Of a DNA stretch of 64,000 nt, positions 37,451 through 50,898 are shown in pieces. Made by a program: the position numbers and the translations under genes. Origin of the DNA: Ascidia mentula. Lineage: Eukaryota; Chordata; Ascidiacea; Phlebobranchia; Ascidiidae. The stretch is from positions 13,888,001 through 13,952,000 of the forward strand of contig OX387198.1 in the NCBI GenBank assembly GCA_947561715.1. Reading direction: 5' to 3'. The notes under the pieces were generated by a model that saw only the letters and a program-made list of their open reading frames with translations, did no database searches and had not been told where the DNA came from. Positions within the stretch are counted from its first letter, which is position 1. Every line of letters begins with the position of its first letter.

Positions 37451-40400
37451 TTATCTATTACGTTATACCCGAATTTTCTGTGGTCTTGCAATTTTATGGG
37501 CAAAATATTCTGTGTGTATATATATATGTATCCCACCTTGCCATATTTTAATAAACTTGCAATATAGTGGGTTGGGTTCGTTTTAGTAAAGAAAATCTGT
37601 ATCTCTAAATTATTGATAAAGTCTGTATTTTTAAACTATTCATTGCTGTCATGTCAATTTTGTCGGAACGTGATACGCGATAGCAATCGAGTACAACTTG
37701 TCGTTCATTGCGTGACAAAGTGATATGGGAGTGACTAATTTCCGTGCTTTAACTGAGAAAAAATAAAGATCCCCAACCTAGCAAAATCAAGCACTGGCTT
37801 TCGCCAATCACAACGATGTACTCACGCAATCACTATATAGCGTAAAGCAATGTCATGGTGTTTAAGTGTTGCACAAACGGCGGCTTTCACGGGCCAAGGT
37901 ATTTGTAACGTTATACAGCTTCGCCTCGTAACGGAACAATAGTTAACTCAAGCCCGCTCGTGTGATCTTAATAGGCTTGCTTGGATTACATCAAATTTTC
38001 GCCGTAAATTACCGTTCACCTGAATGCAGATATCTTACAAATCCGTGTGGAGAAGGGCTTCCCGCTTTAACTAGAAGCTAAGGCGGCTACATCTAAATAA
38101 GGTTTACGAAACACTCTAGTAAGAGTATCTATGAATTACCTGCCGTCAAATTGTTATTATTTTAAACGGAGCTTGAAAACGAAACATAATTTCTGCACAA
38201 ATGTTATTGGCGAATTATTGTATAAAAGTTATAACTGATGATGGTATACATTATACCGTTAAATCAAGTGGCTGCTTTTAACAAAATGCATGAAAAGTGT
38301 TGCTATACAAAGATCATGAGCTGCTGCAAAAAGTGTTGAGACGTAAACCTAGATGTTCCAAACAATGCTGCGGTGAGAAATGACGTGCGTCGCGGGGTTT
38401 GGTTAAAACACGTGTCTAACATACTTAAATTAATTTAATGAAAGTAATGCAGTAAAATACGCCTGTACTTGCAACAAATTATGGTGTCGACATCGTATGT
38501 TTATCGCGCTACATTTCAAAGCAACATGAAAAAGTTTTATTGGCGTTCGCTTGCGGGTCACGCTGCTCGTGGTTTCCGACAAGATGTTGGATTTTCACGA
38601 ACACGTTTTTCGGCCACGTCTTTTTGTGGTTACGTGGCGCCATCTCGAGTATAAAAGCGAGCAGGATTTTAGGGTAAATATTGTAACATTTCTTTCTACA
38701 CATTTTTTACCTTGCTAATGATTGTGTTGCTGATCGTAGTTTTTGAACTAAATGTATTGCAAACCCCCAAAAAGTCAATGGCGAATTGTATTTAAGCCGC
38801 AATGTAATGTTTTCTTTAAAAATTATATCACAAGGGAAAAACATACTTCTTGCAATTGGGAAACCAAATACAGTGCATTTTCATGTACAAACTAAACCAA
38901 ATCAGTCACACAAACCACAAAACAAATCCACAAACTATTGCTTAAAACTAAAAATTTAAATACACGTAACATACAGGATTGTGTTTTCATCACATATAGA
39001 TTAGAATTTCCCGATAATTAAAGTGACCATGGACAACATTTATTATCGATGCCGCAAAACCACTCGCAAGAAAGGACAACTGAAAATCGCTGCAAACTGC
39101 CCGGTTTGCCTTTAGGGTAAGTCGCTTCTACATCATTCTAACGACGGCATTATTGCCATTTCCGATCTATCACCGCAACCTCAATCCATTGCCTCGCCAC
39201 TTATAAACACTCGAAAATGGATTGAAGTCAATTAATGCGCTTTTTTTGCAACCACCAGTTCACCAACTTTTCTCCAACTATACAAATTCTCTCTACTATG
39301 TGAAAACAAACATAGGATATTCTCTACGTCCAAAAACTTCTTTGATAAAGTAGATGAAAATTCTCCGTTTTACTTGATGAAAAGGTCGATAAAAGTACGC
39401 TGAGTATTCTGTAAATATACATATATATACATATATATGTATCGAAATATATGTCACGATAGTAATTTTTTTCAAGTTTATTTTTTACACCTTACAACAC
39501 ACAAGCATATCAATTCTCGACAAGTTTATTTAAATGCTGGTTGCGAAACCTAAAAAAACTGAATTGTTACGATCTTTTGAGGGAACCAACTTCAACCTTG
39601 CAACACATCGCTGTGGCAAAAACATATTGCGCTACACTATCTAACTACAAGCGCAATCATGCTGCAAATTACCTAAGGCTATTCGGACCGCTCGAAACAA
39701 CGCATGAGGGGATAAGTTGTCTACCCTTATCTCCACCATGGTGATTTCATTCCGGCACACAAACACGTTGTTGTTCAATTTAAACCATCTCGCGTGATTT
39801 TGCACACGTAAAAGCTTTTTGATTTTTGTTGTCTGTCGTCTATATATTCCTGCGGTTACGAATATTTCCTATATAAGATCTAGGATCTGCGCTCTGTTAA
39901 TTAATAGCAATAAATTTACGTAACATCTTAACTTCTGTGGAATAATTCGGTCCTGAAAAAACAATTTCATCGCACAAATTTTCCAAAATGCTCAAACTCT
40001 AAAAACCTACACACTGATAACAACGTGTTGCGCGATGCCGACTGAAGTGCAACAGTTTCTTTTGTGTGCTGCTTATTTAAACCTGTTCTATTAGCAGGAA
40101 CGAGTATAAGATTGCCAGAACGATTCGAGATCTGAGAGAAAGACACGCGATCGCCGATCGGGTCACCTTTAAACAAAAGCGTTCGTTTATCGTTGTCTGT
40201 CAACCCTTCTGCGCCCGATTCTAGAATTCCAGTAAAGTGACTCACTTCTTTTTTCTGGCAATTATACCAGCGAAGAGGGCACAGAGAAATAAATCAAAGC
40301 AATGTTCGAGACATGCAGGGATTTTTTTTTTGACTGGTGCGATTTTATTAACACCAGTCCTTAATTTTTTAACATGAGCGTTATATAATAAATTGCTTTT

Positions 40401-43400
40401 AAATTTTGTAAACCACGAATTAAATAAAGTTTGCGCACACAAAAAGATAAACATTCTATGAAAGGCGATCAAAAACATGTCTCTGCTCATGTACTTTGCA
40501 GTTCAGCACGCAACTGGCATTTCGATAATGTGGTTTGAACTGTTCGCGTCATACCATATAGTTCACTGTTTTGACTGATCATGAACTTAAAATTCATGAA
40601 CGTTGAAGCAACAAAATGATTGATTGTGGGAAACAACACTGACGTTCAACAATATGTTTTTCTGTTGAAAGGGCAAACCGAACTATTTCTGCCCAAAAAC
40701 ATAACTGAACTCAAAGATATTCAGCCTTACGCCCATCGTAGACTTGTAACGACTCTGATAACCAGCGTAATGAAATATAATTATTTCCATAAGTTAACTT
40801 CACGCAATCACATGTTCAAACCGCATTTTGCCAATAAACACTTTAAAATATACGCGATTTGTTATTATTTATTACAACAACCACTCTCCTTTCTGCGCAA
40901 TTCCTCAGGCAAAAGTTGGACGACGACCCTTGCTACTCTATCGCTTCATCTTATGCAATGACTGGCAATATATTGCGCCCGACCTTTCAAGAAAACCAAA
41001 TTAAGTGACCCAATACCAGTAAATCGTGTTTACAAAGGTCCGCGCGTGATTTATTGCAGTCATGTCTTGCCGAATTCGGATGCGCACAACATGTAAATTG
41101 TCGCCTGGCCCCACATTGAAATAATTACCGGTGTCGCCTGGGAACAACGTGGTTATATCGCCTGACTAATGCAAATAGTCGGGGCTTATTATTAGTGAAA
41201 TAGGGGTTTCGAAATCGGGTGGACGCAGTATTGGGGAGTAATCCGCTACATGGGTCACGAATGCGTGCACAAGAATTTTTAACGCTTGTCGGGAGCGTGT
41301 TGGCGCGTCCCCTGACCACGAGGTCAAATTACTTTCTTGGCGACTTCACATGACACCATTTCCCGCCGAGACCTGTAAGAACCTCCTGACATCCGGCGTC
41401 ATGTTTTCGGTAGGCTGTAACCGCAAAGTCAATTTTATCAATGTATACACGTGTATTAGGTTACTTCCGGAATTTGGACATACTTGGCGAAATATTACAA
41501 CTATAAGGCAACCGCATGGTCATTATTTAACATTGGACGGTGAACTAAAATCCTGCCTCTTTCATAACCTGTTTTCGGATAGCAATACATGCGGAATTAA
41601 AAATGAGTTTTGTAAAACCTGAATATACGGAAATATTTTTGCAGGTCGCTGCTCTTAAACATCTAACAATACTCCTATATAGAGTTGCAATCACTGCTCT
41701 GTCAATCCGGAAAGCTCTTTTCGCGTGTTTAAATTCAAAGTTGTCAAGAACACTTTACGTATTTATCTTGTTCTCAACAACAGTCTTAGCGAGATACAGC
41801 TTCGCTTGAATGTCACACCGGCCGAACATTTGCATGCTGGCAAGCAATACACGTTCCACAACAAACTGACGGCTTTCTGATACACAAGCGAGAATACACG
41901 TAACACAGCTTGCACACACGTATATTAATGAACTTATTGTGTGTAAGCCTTATCTTCGCTCCGAGCACATTCAGCGGCCGACTTAGAGCAAACAATGAAT
42001 ATTTTACCGAAGCTTGTCTGTTCACTGCAGTTATTCGCGCGAAGAGAAAGTCAGCAAATTTCGTGATAGTACAAAATCGTTCAAACTTTCTGTGATCAAT
42101 AATTTAAGTTAGTGCTTGGATAGCTTTCTATGAAACGAGACATAAAACTCCGTATTCAAAATAAGAATCCTTAATTGCAGGATCACAACTTTTCATTAAA
42201 TTGTAGGACAACTTTCGAAATTAAGACGCATCGCTATTGAGCTAATGTTGATTTTGGCAGTATCTTGTCCCAAGTATCTTATACCACAATTGTTTTGTTG
42301 TCAAACACAAAAACGCTAAGCTGTCTTTATATATTGTATTTTTAAAGACAGCAGCTTAATGAAACCCTCAACGAAACTTTTGCAACTCAAACCGAAAATA
42401 CCATTTGCAAACCGTGGTTGTTCAAATCGCATCAAAACAACGATTGACTGAGACGAGATAGCATCGCTGTTATGAACAATATAATTTTTTCTCGATTATT
42501 CGCCGCCCTCACCAGCGATCGTAGCGATCTACCTTTCTCAGAGTGGTGACCTGGTATTTGCGGAGGTCAAACTTGTTACACTCGCACGAAACATTTGCCC
42601 TAAGTGTCGGGGATTTCTGAACAGGTTCGTGACGTTGCAGGCAAATTTCGGGAAGGCCACGTGATGTATCGCCCTTTGCTTGTATTTAGTGCTGAGCCGC
42701 TTGTATCGATGATAAATTGACAGGAATTCGCAGAAGGCTGCTACGCCCCGAGCAACGAAATTGCTGTACACTTTCCTTGGGTCCAAAGGTTTATGCAAAA
42801 AGCCACTTGACAAATCAAAATATTTTGAAATCTCGTGGCGTTTGTTTCTTGCTTCGGAATAAATTAACATGTGCAGTATACGTGAACCTTATAATCTTAT
42901 ATATGGCATCTTCTGGTAGCGACATGCTGTTGTTTTTTTTCAAAAAGCCGAAACTCGGTATAATGATGACAGTGAAAATTCCGCGCAAAAAATCGATCTC
43001 TACAAATTCGGGCTTGCCTAACAGTTTTTTCAGGAATTCGTGCTCGCTGTTATAGGTGAGTTAGCTTCCAATTAATTTTGTGAGCGCGTGACTGGCATTC
43101 ATTTTGCGTTAAATTCCAATCGTTACCAAAGTGCGTATTTCCTAAACGTTTGGCTGTAATGCAGGCATAAGCACCAACGTATAAGGATATGCAACAGGTG
43201 ACACAGGGTTGCGTTGCTCGCAATAGTTGATGTCAATTTGCAACAAACTGCGTCAGCGTACAACGTCACGACATTTTCGGGTGCGTATTTGAAACCAGAC
43301 AGCGAAGCATTACGTCATTGTTGACGACCTTGTAGTGCATGCTTCCAACTATTTAACATAAATCATTTCTTACAATAAACCCATACAAGAAAAAGAATCG

Positions 43401-46090
43401 AAAATGTTTAAGTCTGGCGAATCCATCCAGCAAATATTTTGTATTATTGATGCAAATTTAATGAAAATGCGCACATAATTCTTTCCTGACGATCTGGCAC
43501 GTTCCCAAAACGCAACATTATCAAGATTTCCGACATTTGGAAAACGATCACTGATTACTTCGTATGACGTATATTTCTAATGGTGCTGACATCTAATTGT
43601 TGGCCGCTTATCACAAAACCCTAAACAGAAGCACAGGTTTTTCTCCGCCATGTCTGACATCACACAATTGAAGTATTTAGTTGAGAGTTAAAACAAGTCT
43701 AACATGACTGTAATTTGTCTGCATGAAGCAAGATGTAAATCGTAACATGTTTTACCGAAACTGAGGCCAATATGGTGTTTGTTCCACTGTTGTTCTATTT
43801 CAAGGCTTCAAAATCGGCGTCGCGACCTCTCGGGGAGGTCGCCCGACAAGTTGTATATAGATTACAAAGAATTCCATCTAAGTTGCACAAAATACAACAT
43901 TTATCTGTAATATTTCGCCTTCATACACGAATGGGTTACCATAAAGGTTTATGCAGTTTTTCTGTCGTTTTATTAAAATTGCTGTTCAAGCATATGTAAA
44001 TTAGATAACTGGCAATTACAAACGGTGCGGGATGTTTTAATCTATTAAAAGTGATGTTTGGAAACCCTTCTTTAAAGTACATAGTTCGAGATCGGTGCGT
44101 AATTGGTACATGAAAAATTTTGTGAATACTGTACACGCCCTAATGGCTCTGATGTAATCAAGCATGCCTGCAACCTCTGCACAAACCTCCAGCTATTGCG
44201 GCATACGACAAATATCGTGATTTGCTCTGACACGAACGCATGCTTGTGTGCTGACCTTATAGCGATTGATTACTCATGTTGAAAACCTGAGGACAGACAA
44301 ACCTAACTACAAGATAAAAGTTTGTTCATAAATGTTTGTTGATATAAGCAACTTCATCGTGCTTTTTTCAACGTTATTTGCACCCTTTATGACAACACAC
44401 ATTTGTCTAATATCAAAGATTGATAAACATGACCCAAACAACATTTGTTGCAACCAGAACTTGATCACTTTCAACAATTCCTTTGTTTTTGTCCAATCCT
44501 AAATATCTTTGCTGCACTTCTTATCACTTTCAAGAATGTCATTCTTATTTAGTGCAATTAAAACTTGCGATCACCCATAAATGTTGCAAAGGTCTCAAAA
44601 CAATAAACAAGCGGTAATAAGCCCGATGTCGAACCTTGTTAACATGGCACGCACCCAAGTTAAAGTTAAACATCAAGTTAAAACTCATATATATCATACG
44701 ACAATACATTCGCTTCGCTCATTGCGATTTTGGAATGAACAGAGCCCGAGGGTTGGTTTAGCTTTAGGTACGAAACGAGGTAAATTGCTATTTACACTTG
44801 GCCAAATCGCCAGCTCGCCCACGCGGCCGGATACGTCAGCACTCGAAGCATATCGCCTATATTTGTGCAGTCGCCGATTGGGACGCGCTGATAACGGAGA
44901 CGAAATGAAAGGAGGGTCGTAATTGTGAGTAATGCACTTAAACTTCAAACTGGTATTTTTTATCGTGTGGTTCGTCACACACCCGGAATAAGTCTTCCGA
45001 CATATATTCCCTACTGTGTTGGTTTCTATGATTGCAAGTGTCCCTACAATTTTGCTGTGACTCACCGGATATTAAACCATATTTAGCATTTGATTTGCGG
45101 GGTTTTACGTTTCCATGACGCTTTGAATCCGATATATTCGACGTAGGGTCTATGAAAAGCGATTACAGGTGTTCTGTCAATACTTTTCGTTTTGGACCCT
45201 TTATTTAAACGACAAATATCATTCATTACGGACACATTTTCAGTCAAATCAGTTCGTTAAAAAAGTTTTATCTAAATCCTCAAACTGGTCAACCCGATAT
45301 TTTCTTGGCGTTGAGTTTAGTAGCATAAAATGTTGGAATTTACACAAAAATGCAAAAAACATAAATTTGCACGTAAGATCCACATTATTTTCGCGGACGG
45401 CAACCCAAAATTACTTTGAAACAAGTTGCATTTAGAAAAAAAAATCACCTGCAAGGCAACAAATCTTCTCCCCTGAGTATTTTTATCCAACGATAGCTCA
45501 TGCAGGTCAATTACCCTTTCCCATAAATGCTTGACACTTCCGCGTGGTGACATTATAAGCACGGAACGCTTGGTGTTAAAGCAAACATGTAAAAGCAAAC
45601 AAAAAAGCGTACATTATAACAAATAAAATCAATCCTTACACAACCTGTCTATATCTCGTTACACGCCATAATATGACGCAAGCAACGGCGGCGCGCTTAT
45701 AAATAGATTCACAACAACAGTTTCGAAACTTCATCGAACACTGGTAGTTAATACTTTAAATTACACGGGTTGGATTCTCGCAGTGGTTAAATGCATCCTA
45801 AAAATGCCGAAGAATCGCGCGGAGAACTTCGCGAGGTGCAAAGACTGCGAAAAGTCAATGTAATCATCACCCGCCCACGATGTAACCGACATTTGTATCA
45901 AAAATCTCACGACTTTCCAGTAATTTCCTAGAGAGTGTGCACTTCGGATCGCGCGGTGTTATCAATGAATATTGATATTAGCCGCGTAATTGCAACAAAT
46001 TGCTAACCAAAATCACGAGTTTTTGGAGATATTCGAATGTTTGTCACTTTGCAATTATTGGCATTGTGTTTAATATTTCAAAAATACCTA
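37451..46090. other. Long intergenic stretch, no supported gene
   Basis: About 8.6 kb with only short ORFs, none showing a recognisable domain, a partner exon with matching phase, or a duplicate elsewhere in the window. It includes an AT dinucleotide-type microsatellite near 39,410-39,460, a short TA run near 37,513-37,530, and one strong GC-rich hairpin (43,822-43,842). It could hold regulatory DNA for the genes on either side, but the sequence alone does not show it. Confidence 0.5.
43822..43842. other. Perfect 8-bp GC-rich hairpin
   Basis: GCGACCTC (43,822-43,829) is followed, after a 5-base TCGGG loop, by its exact reverse complement GAGGTCGC (43,835-43,842). It stands out in an AT-rich intergenic region. 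I see no poly-T tract or pol III box that would make it an RNA gene. Confidence 0.45.
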
Positions 46091-46312
46091 TATGTGTCAC
46101 GATGTAAAAGCAGCAAAAAGGAGACAATGTTGCGACATTCTAATTCGACATTACCTCCGCGATAACATTCTAAATTATTTTGTTTCTATAAATTTAATTT
46201 TTCTGAAGGTCTCATGGCTTACACGAATGAATAAACACGCGCCTTTGCCTACACAGATAAGTTCGTGGGCCTTGTTTTTATTTTGCTACAGTTATTCAAT
46301 TAACTTCGGCTG

Positions 46313-46790
46313 CCTGTTAACTGGACCTTACATATATTTACAACCTGAGAAAGCCTTTACAATAGTTAGGAACAACTTTGCTAACATACAACTGCCGGAA
46401 TGTGGGGAATATGGTGATGTATTTTAATCAACTAAATGATTATGAGTAAATATATTGTCTTGGTGTGTGAAGATAGTTGTGATTAGTGATATGTTTAGCT
46501 AAAAAGATTACAATTCCTCTCGCTTTAGGTCCGCTGATCAACTGTAGCCACTATTATACGTCACCAAAATCATGCGAGCAGAGGAACGCTTGGTTCTGTG
46601 ACTACGTAAAGTGGAGATGGGAAATTGTACAACCTCAAATTCCTGCTTACTTTCGATGGGTGGCTCAGAACGGGATCGAATTTCCTCAGCAAACTCCCGC
46701 ATGTCTTACCGTACCCTACAAACTCTCCAGGATACAGAAACTGTATCAGAAATTAGGCAACTCCAACATTTTTAGTAAATTTAACTTTAT
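46313..46790 (+). pseudogene. Broken fragment of the cysteine-rich secreted gene (exons 7-8)
   Basis: 46,313-46,411 matches the second half of exon 7 (TGPYIYLQPEKAF, NNFANIQLPECG), and 46,529-46,77x matches exon 8 (GPLINCSHYYTSPKSCEQR onward) with its acceptor kept. Compared with copies A and B, exon 8 has lost about 10 bases at the DLCYSP segment, which shifts the frame; exon 9 is absent. Exons 1-6 are also absent. Upstream, 46,120-46,230 instead resembles the far downstream flank of copy B (58,800-58,910). The piece is a leftover of an older tandem unit. Confidence 0.85.
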
Positions 46791-47568
46791 TTTACGTGTT
46801 TTATTAAACTCATGCTTTGCTAACCTAGTAGTTTGGCTTTACATGGAAAAGGAAAAAAATGTACTGAAAATTGGTTTTGTTGACTTTGTCGCAATACCTT
46901 AGTGGTTTAATGGGTTTAATTTGAAGTGGTAACATAGCAACCAAAACTTTGTAACTGTGTTTTAGATCGCTGTACGTTGTAATGCAATACCTAGCATAAG
47001 TCCAATGCACGGTCGTTTTCAGTCAAGCGCGAAAAACCACAGTATTTGAGCTCTATAATACACGGTTGAACGTGGATGCTTGAGCAGCCATGCAATACCT
47101 GGTGACAAGTAGACTCAACAACAAATGTGAAGGCGTAACGCTTTGGGATTGGCGCTAGTTGCAGAAGTCAACCTCTGTAAGGGTAAGGCAACCACGCTTA
47201 ACAACATGTTTGTTCGTCAAAAGTGACACTTGGGAATCACGAATAACATAGCAGGTGGCAAGGATAAAGCTGAGAAAAGAGGGACAGTAAGCTGAAGGCC
47301 TGTATTACGCTGAACCCAACATTGATCATTAACAGTCACTTAGGCAAAAGCTCAACAATCCACAGTTTGTATAAACCATAGCCCTTGCAACAGCGATGTA
47401 TATGTTATGTGTGTAGCAATCTTACCATTAACTGACAACATTGGCCTGTAACTGTCAGATTTTGTAAATGATGAAAGTGGAGGTTTTTCTGCGAGGTTAA
47501 ATTATAACAAGAGAAAAAGACTTGTGACTAATGTAGAGTTATATTTTGAACAGTCTCCGCATATAATC

Positions 47569-50211
47569 ATGTATAGACATATTCTGTTGGTTATTTTCGT
47601 GGCAGTATCTGGAGTAACAGCAGGACGTAAGTAAACAAATTATCTTGTAGAAACCAAGCATGCATTTGTACGATTTAATGACAGAAGGATCTGGGATATA
47701 GAAATTGAGAAGGATCTGGGATACATTGCTGACAATAACACGTCATAAAGTCAAAAAAAGAGCTGAATTATGTGAAATGACCAGCATGAAATTAATCAAA
47801 AACATGATGTTACTTTAGATCTGTTGTCAATTTTTTTCTGGGAAGCTACGGGTTGTCACATTTTTGTGTGATGTGGTGTTGTCAAATTTTTACAGATTGA
47901 GTGAACAACTGCAGTTCCTATTTAAAAATATGGATAGGAAAGTTGTATTTATGCTTAGTGTGATAGTCATTTAATCAATCGCGGCATGAAAGTGAAGGCG
48001 ATCATGACATAATTTAACCGACCACTTGCTTTATGTTTCAAGTTTTCGGAGAAGGTCATCTACTGGGATGTTATGTTGGCGTTCTGTCCCAAGCTCCAGG
48101 CGGAACAGTTGTGTTTGATAACATGACGTTGGTTGAATGTGAAAACTTGGATCAAATATGTGTCAAGTACGAACTTCTTACAAATCAATATGGAGTTGAC
48201 AGTAAGTTTCTTTCAAAAAATCTAGGAATGTAAATGTCGGTTATATGAATGTTAATTCAGCTTGTTCTTGTTGATAGTCACAACACAAGCTGGAATCTGT
48301 TTGAACAAAACTTTGACAAAATTGGATCTATGTGACTTAGCCTCTAATTATCACGGACTTCAATATCTCAATTGCACGTATCAAGTCTGCAACAGCACTT
48401 GGTGTAATGAATTCAGAGAACCGGATGGTTGCCCACAAGACACAGAAGATGGTAGGACATGCTTAAAATACCTTAAAAAGAGTAACTCATTATTGTTTTG
48501 AATCAAGTGCATAAAGTTTGAACCATGTACGTTGTTAAATCAACAGATATAAAGTTACTTCCCAACTGTTCATTCCGAGAAACTTTACACGAAGTTCAAA
48601 AATGTGCAAAACCTCTGTTCGATGGTTTTCCTTATCTTAAACAAAATAAATGTTTGTAAGTACGATTTGAAAACGACAAAATCATCATCAAATTAGTGGC
48701 TCGCCATCAGTTTGTTGCGTTGCTAATCTACGAAACATTTTGGTTTATAGAAATAACCTCGACAAGATGGCGTCATGCATGGCTGCTGTTGGAGTGAAAT
48801 GTTTCAGTGGATCATGTTTCACGGTGTTTGATATTTTACCGAAAGCTCGTAAAGATTACAGGGTATCTACAAGTTTTATATTTTTTGTTTTTAAACAATC
48901 CCGATCTCTAGGCCACAAACGTAACAAATATTTTCCGTGTAAATTAGTGCCTGTCTTGGGTTTTGTATCATTTTTCTCTCTCATATCTTCTGATAGGCTT
49001 TTGGACAATACTTCACCACTACAAAAACATTTGACGATCTTTTCACATTAATTGAAAAGCTGTTGGAATTACCTGGATCATTAACTAACTTAAAAGAGAC
49101 CATTAAATATTCCATATGTCCAATACACGGTTACTCTCCACCATTACCACGTGTTGAACATCTTGTGTTCGGTAATTTATCCAACCCCGTGTGTGAAGAA
49201 GGTTTCATTCAAAACTTGACATCAGCAAGTCTTGATCTATGGAAAAACTTCAATATGGCGACCACAAAACAACAACTATGCGTGTAAGCAAAATGTCTGC
49301 ATTGGCGTTACACTCGCACATGAATAATTTTGTTGATGAGCTTTGATAGGACCACGGGACAGCACAATAGTTACGACGTTTTTGTAAATTTCAGATCATT
49401 TAACAACTTCGCGAGCCACGTGAAATACATGATTGGCACAAGATGCGATCTTGATGTGTTTCCCGGATTCGTCAACAGACTGTTAACTGGACATTACATA
49501 TATCTGCAGCCTGTCATACCGAAAGCCTTCAGAATAATTACGAACAACTTTGCTAACATACAACTGACGAAGTGCGGGGAATCAGGTGATGTTTCGAATC
49601 AACTTAATGTTTATGAGTAAAAAAAAGGTCTTGGTGTGTGAAGATAGTTGTGATTTGTGATGAGTTTACCTAAGAAAGAAGCTAAAGATTGCAATTCCTC
49701 TTGCTTTAGGTCCGCTGATCAACTGTAGCCACTATTATACGTCACCAAATCCATGTGAGCAGAGGAAAGCTTGGTTCTGTGAATACCTAAAGTGGAGATG
49801 GGAAATTGTACAACCTCAAATTCCTGCTTACTTTCGATGGGTGGCTCAGAACGGATTTCCTCAGCAAACTCCCTCATGTCTTACCGTACCCTACGACTTG
49901 TGCTACTCTCCAAGTTACACAAACTGTATCAGAGATTCCGCAACATGTCTCTTCTGTTGGTGTGATGACCAAGAATATGAAAGTAAGTGTTCAACCAAAG
50001 TTGTTCATTAAGCTGCGCATGTTTGCAAAAGTAAAACAGCCTAATCTTCCTTTGATGGCAAAAATTAATTAGTCTTAACATTTGATACATTTCCACAGAA
50101 CCAGATTTCATGCATCAATACTACAGACGTGATTTCAAAGTTTACATCGAGTTTCTTTCCAACTACCAATACGATAACAAACTTGTAAACCAAGAGTGTG
50201 CTTTCAACTAA
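47569..50211 (+). CDS. Cysteine-rich secreted protein, copy A (9 exons, 491 aa), family not recognised
   Basis: Exons: 47569-47626, 48043-48201, 48278-48451, 48547-48655, 48751-48862, 48997-49283, 49395-49585, 49710-49982, 50099-50211. All introns are GT-AG with matching phases and the sum is exactly 492 codons. Exon 1 encodes a signal peptide, MYRHILLVIFVAVSGVTAG. Exons 2-3 hold a cysteine pattern ending C....C....WCN, reminiscent of a Ly6/uPAR three-finger domain. Exon 8 is rich in Cys, Tyr and Trp (CLFCWCDD near its end). No membrane anchor is seen; the protein ends CAFN. Very close to copy B. I do not recognise the family, and the three-finger idea is weak. Confidence 0.9.
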
Positions 50212-50312
50212 TGCCGTATTTCCTAATACGTCTAAACTAATACACTCGAATTTAACCTCTTTTAGCCTAACTGCTTTACTGATACAATCGAAAATTTGGC
50301 GCATCATGTAGT

Positions 50313-50318
50313 AATAAA
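50313..50318 (+). terminator. Poly(A) signal of copy A
   Basis: AATAAA about 100 bases past the stop codon, conserved at the same place in copy B. Confidence 0.75.
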
Positions 50319-50688
50319 GCAAACAAAAGTTGGTTGGATACTGTACATGACTTTACTGAAACAGTGCAATAATTGATTAATAGGAGACATTGCTAGTTTA
50401 CTGAAGTGTAACTGAACGCATTCTAAAACATAAGATTTGCCCCCACATTGTTCGAGCCCTGCCAGATGCCGTTGAAGTTGCTAGAAGCTCAAAAAGCAAC
50501 TGCTGACATAGACAGTGGTAAATAATGACAGAAGGTTTTTGTTTAGGAGCAAGAATCAAAAATATTTGTAACCTAACTGATAATGACAATGCGCTCGCGT
50601 GGTGTCTCAACCATGCAGTTTTTCTACAACATTTGTTAGGCACACATTTTTTTTTATTTTTTACACGGCAGCAAGTACAAACGTCAAA

Positions 50689-50898
50689 ATGTGTTCAACC
50701 AAGTCTTGGCATCATGATCAAATAAAACCGATAGAATGTGGTTATGACGTATTGGGCAACATTTTTGCTGACAACTCTGTCTTAAAGTTCGTTGCGTGTT
50801 CACCTTTAGTCAAGGTTTACTTAACGCATTTTGTGCAACCTCACCCTGAAACCTATATAGCAGCCACCCAAGACGTCGCGGACTTCGTCACACTGTAG
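50689..50898 (+). CDS. Conserved 69-codon ORF downstream of copy A, function unknown
   Basis: The ORF starts MCSTKSWHHDQIKPIECGYD and ends DFVTL. Its counterpart in unit B (57,805-58,014) has the same length, start and stop. By eye the two differ at seven amino-acid positions and at about eight silent sites, a ratio more like constraint than free drift. It may be a small gene or the last exon of an unseen gene; a T-rich tract and CAG precede it, so an acceptor near 50,671 is possible. No signal peptide or known domain. Confidence 0.45.
   Translation: MCSTKSWHHDQIKPIECGYDVLGNIFADNSVLKFVACSPLVKVYLTHFVQPHPETYIAATQDVADFVTL

Noticed and set aside
39967-40490. Two adjacent minus-strand ORFs of 82-92 codons in the intergenic stretch
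   Set aside because: No recognisable domain, no matching splice sites between them and no duplicate in the window.
50440-50475. Possible tRNA B box (TTGTTCGAGCCC) downstream of copy A
   Set aside because: No A box at a suitable distance and no cloverleaf; the match to GTTCGAGCC alone is common by chance.
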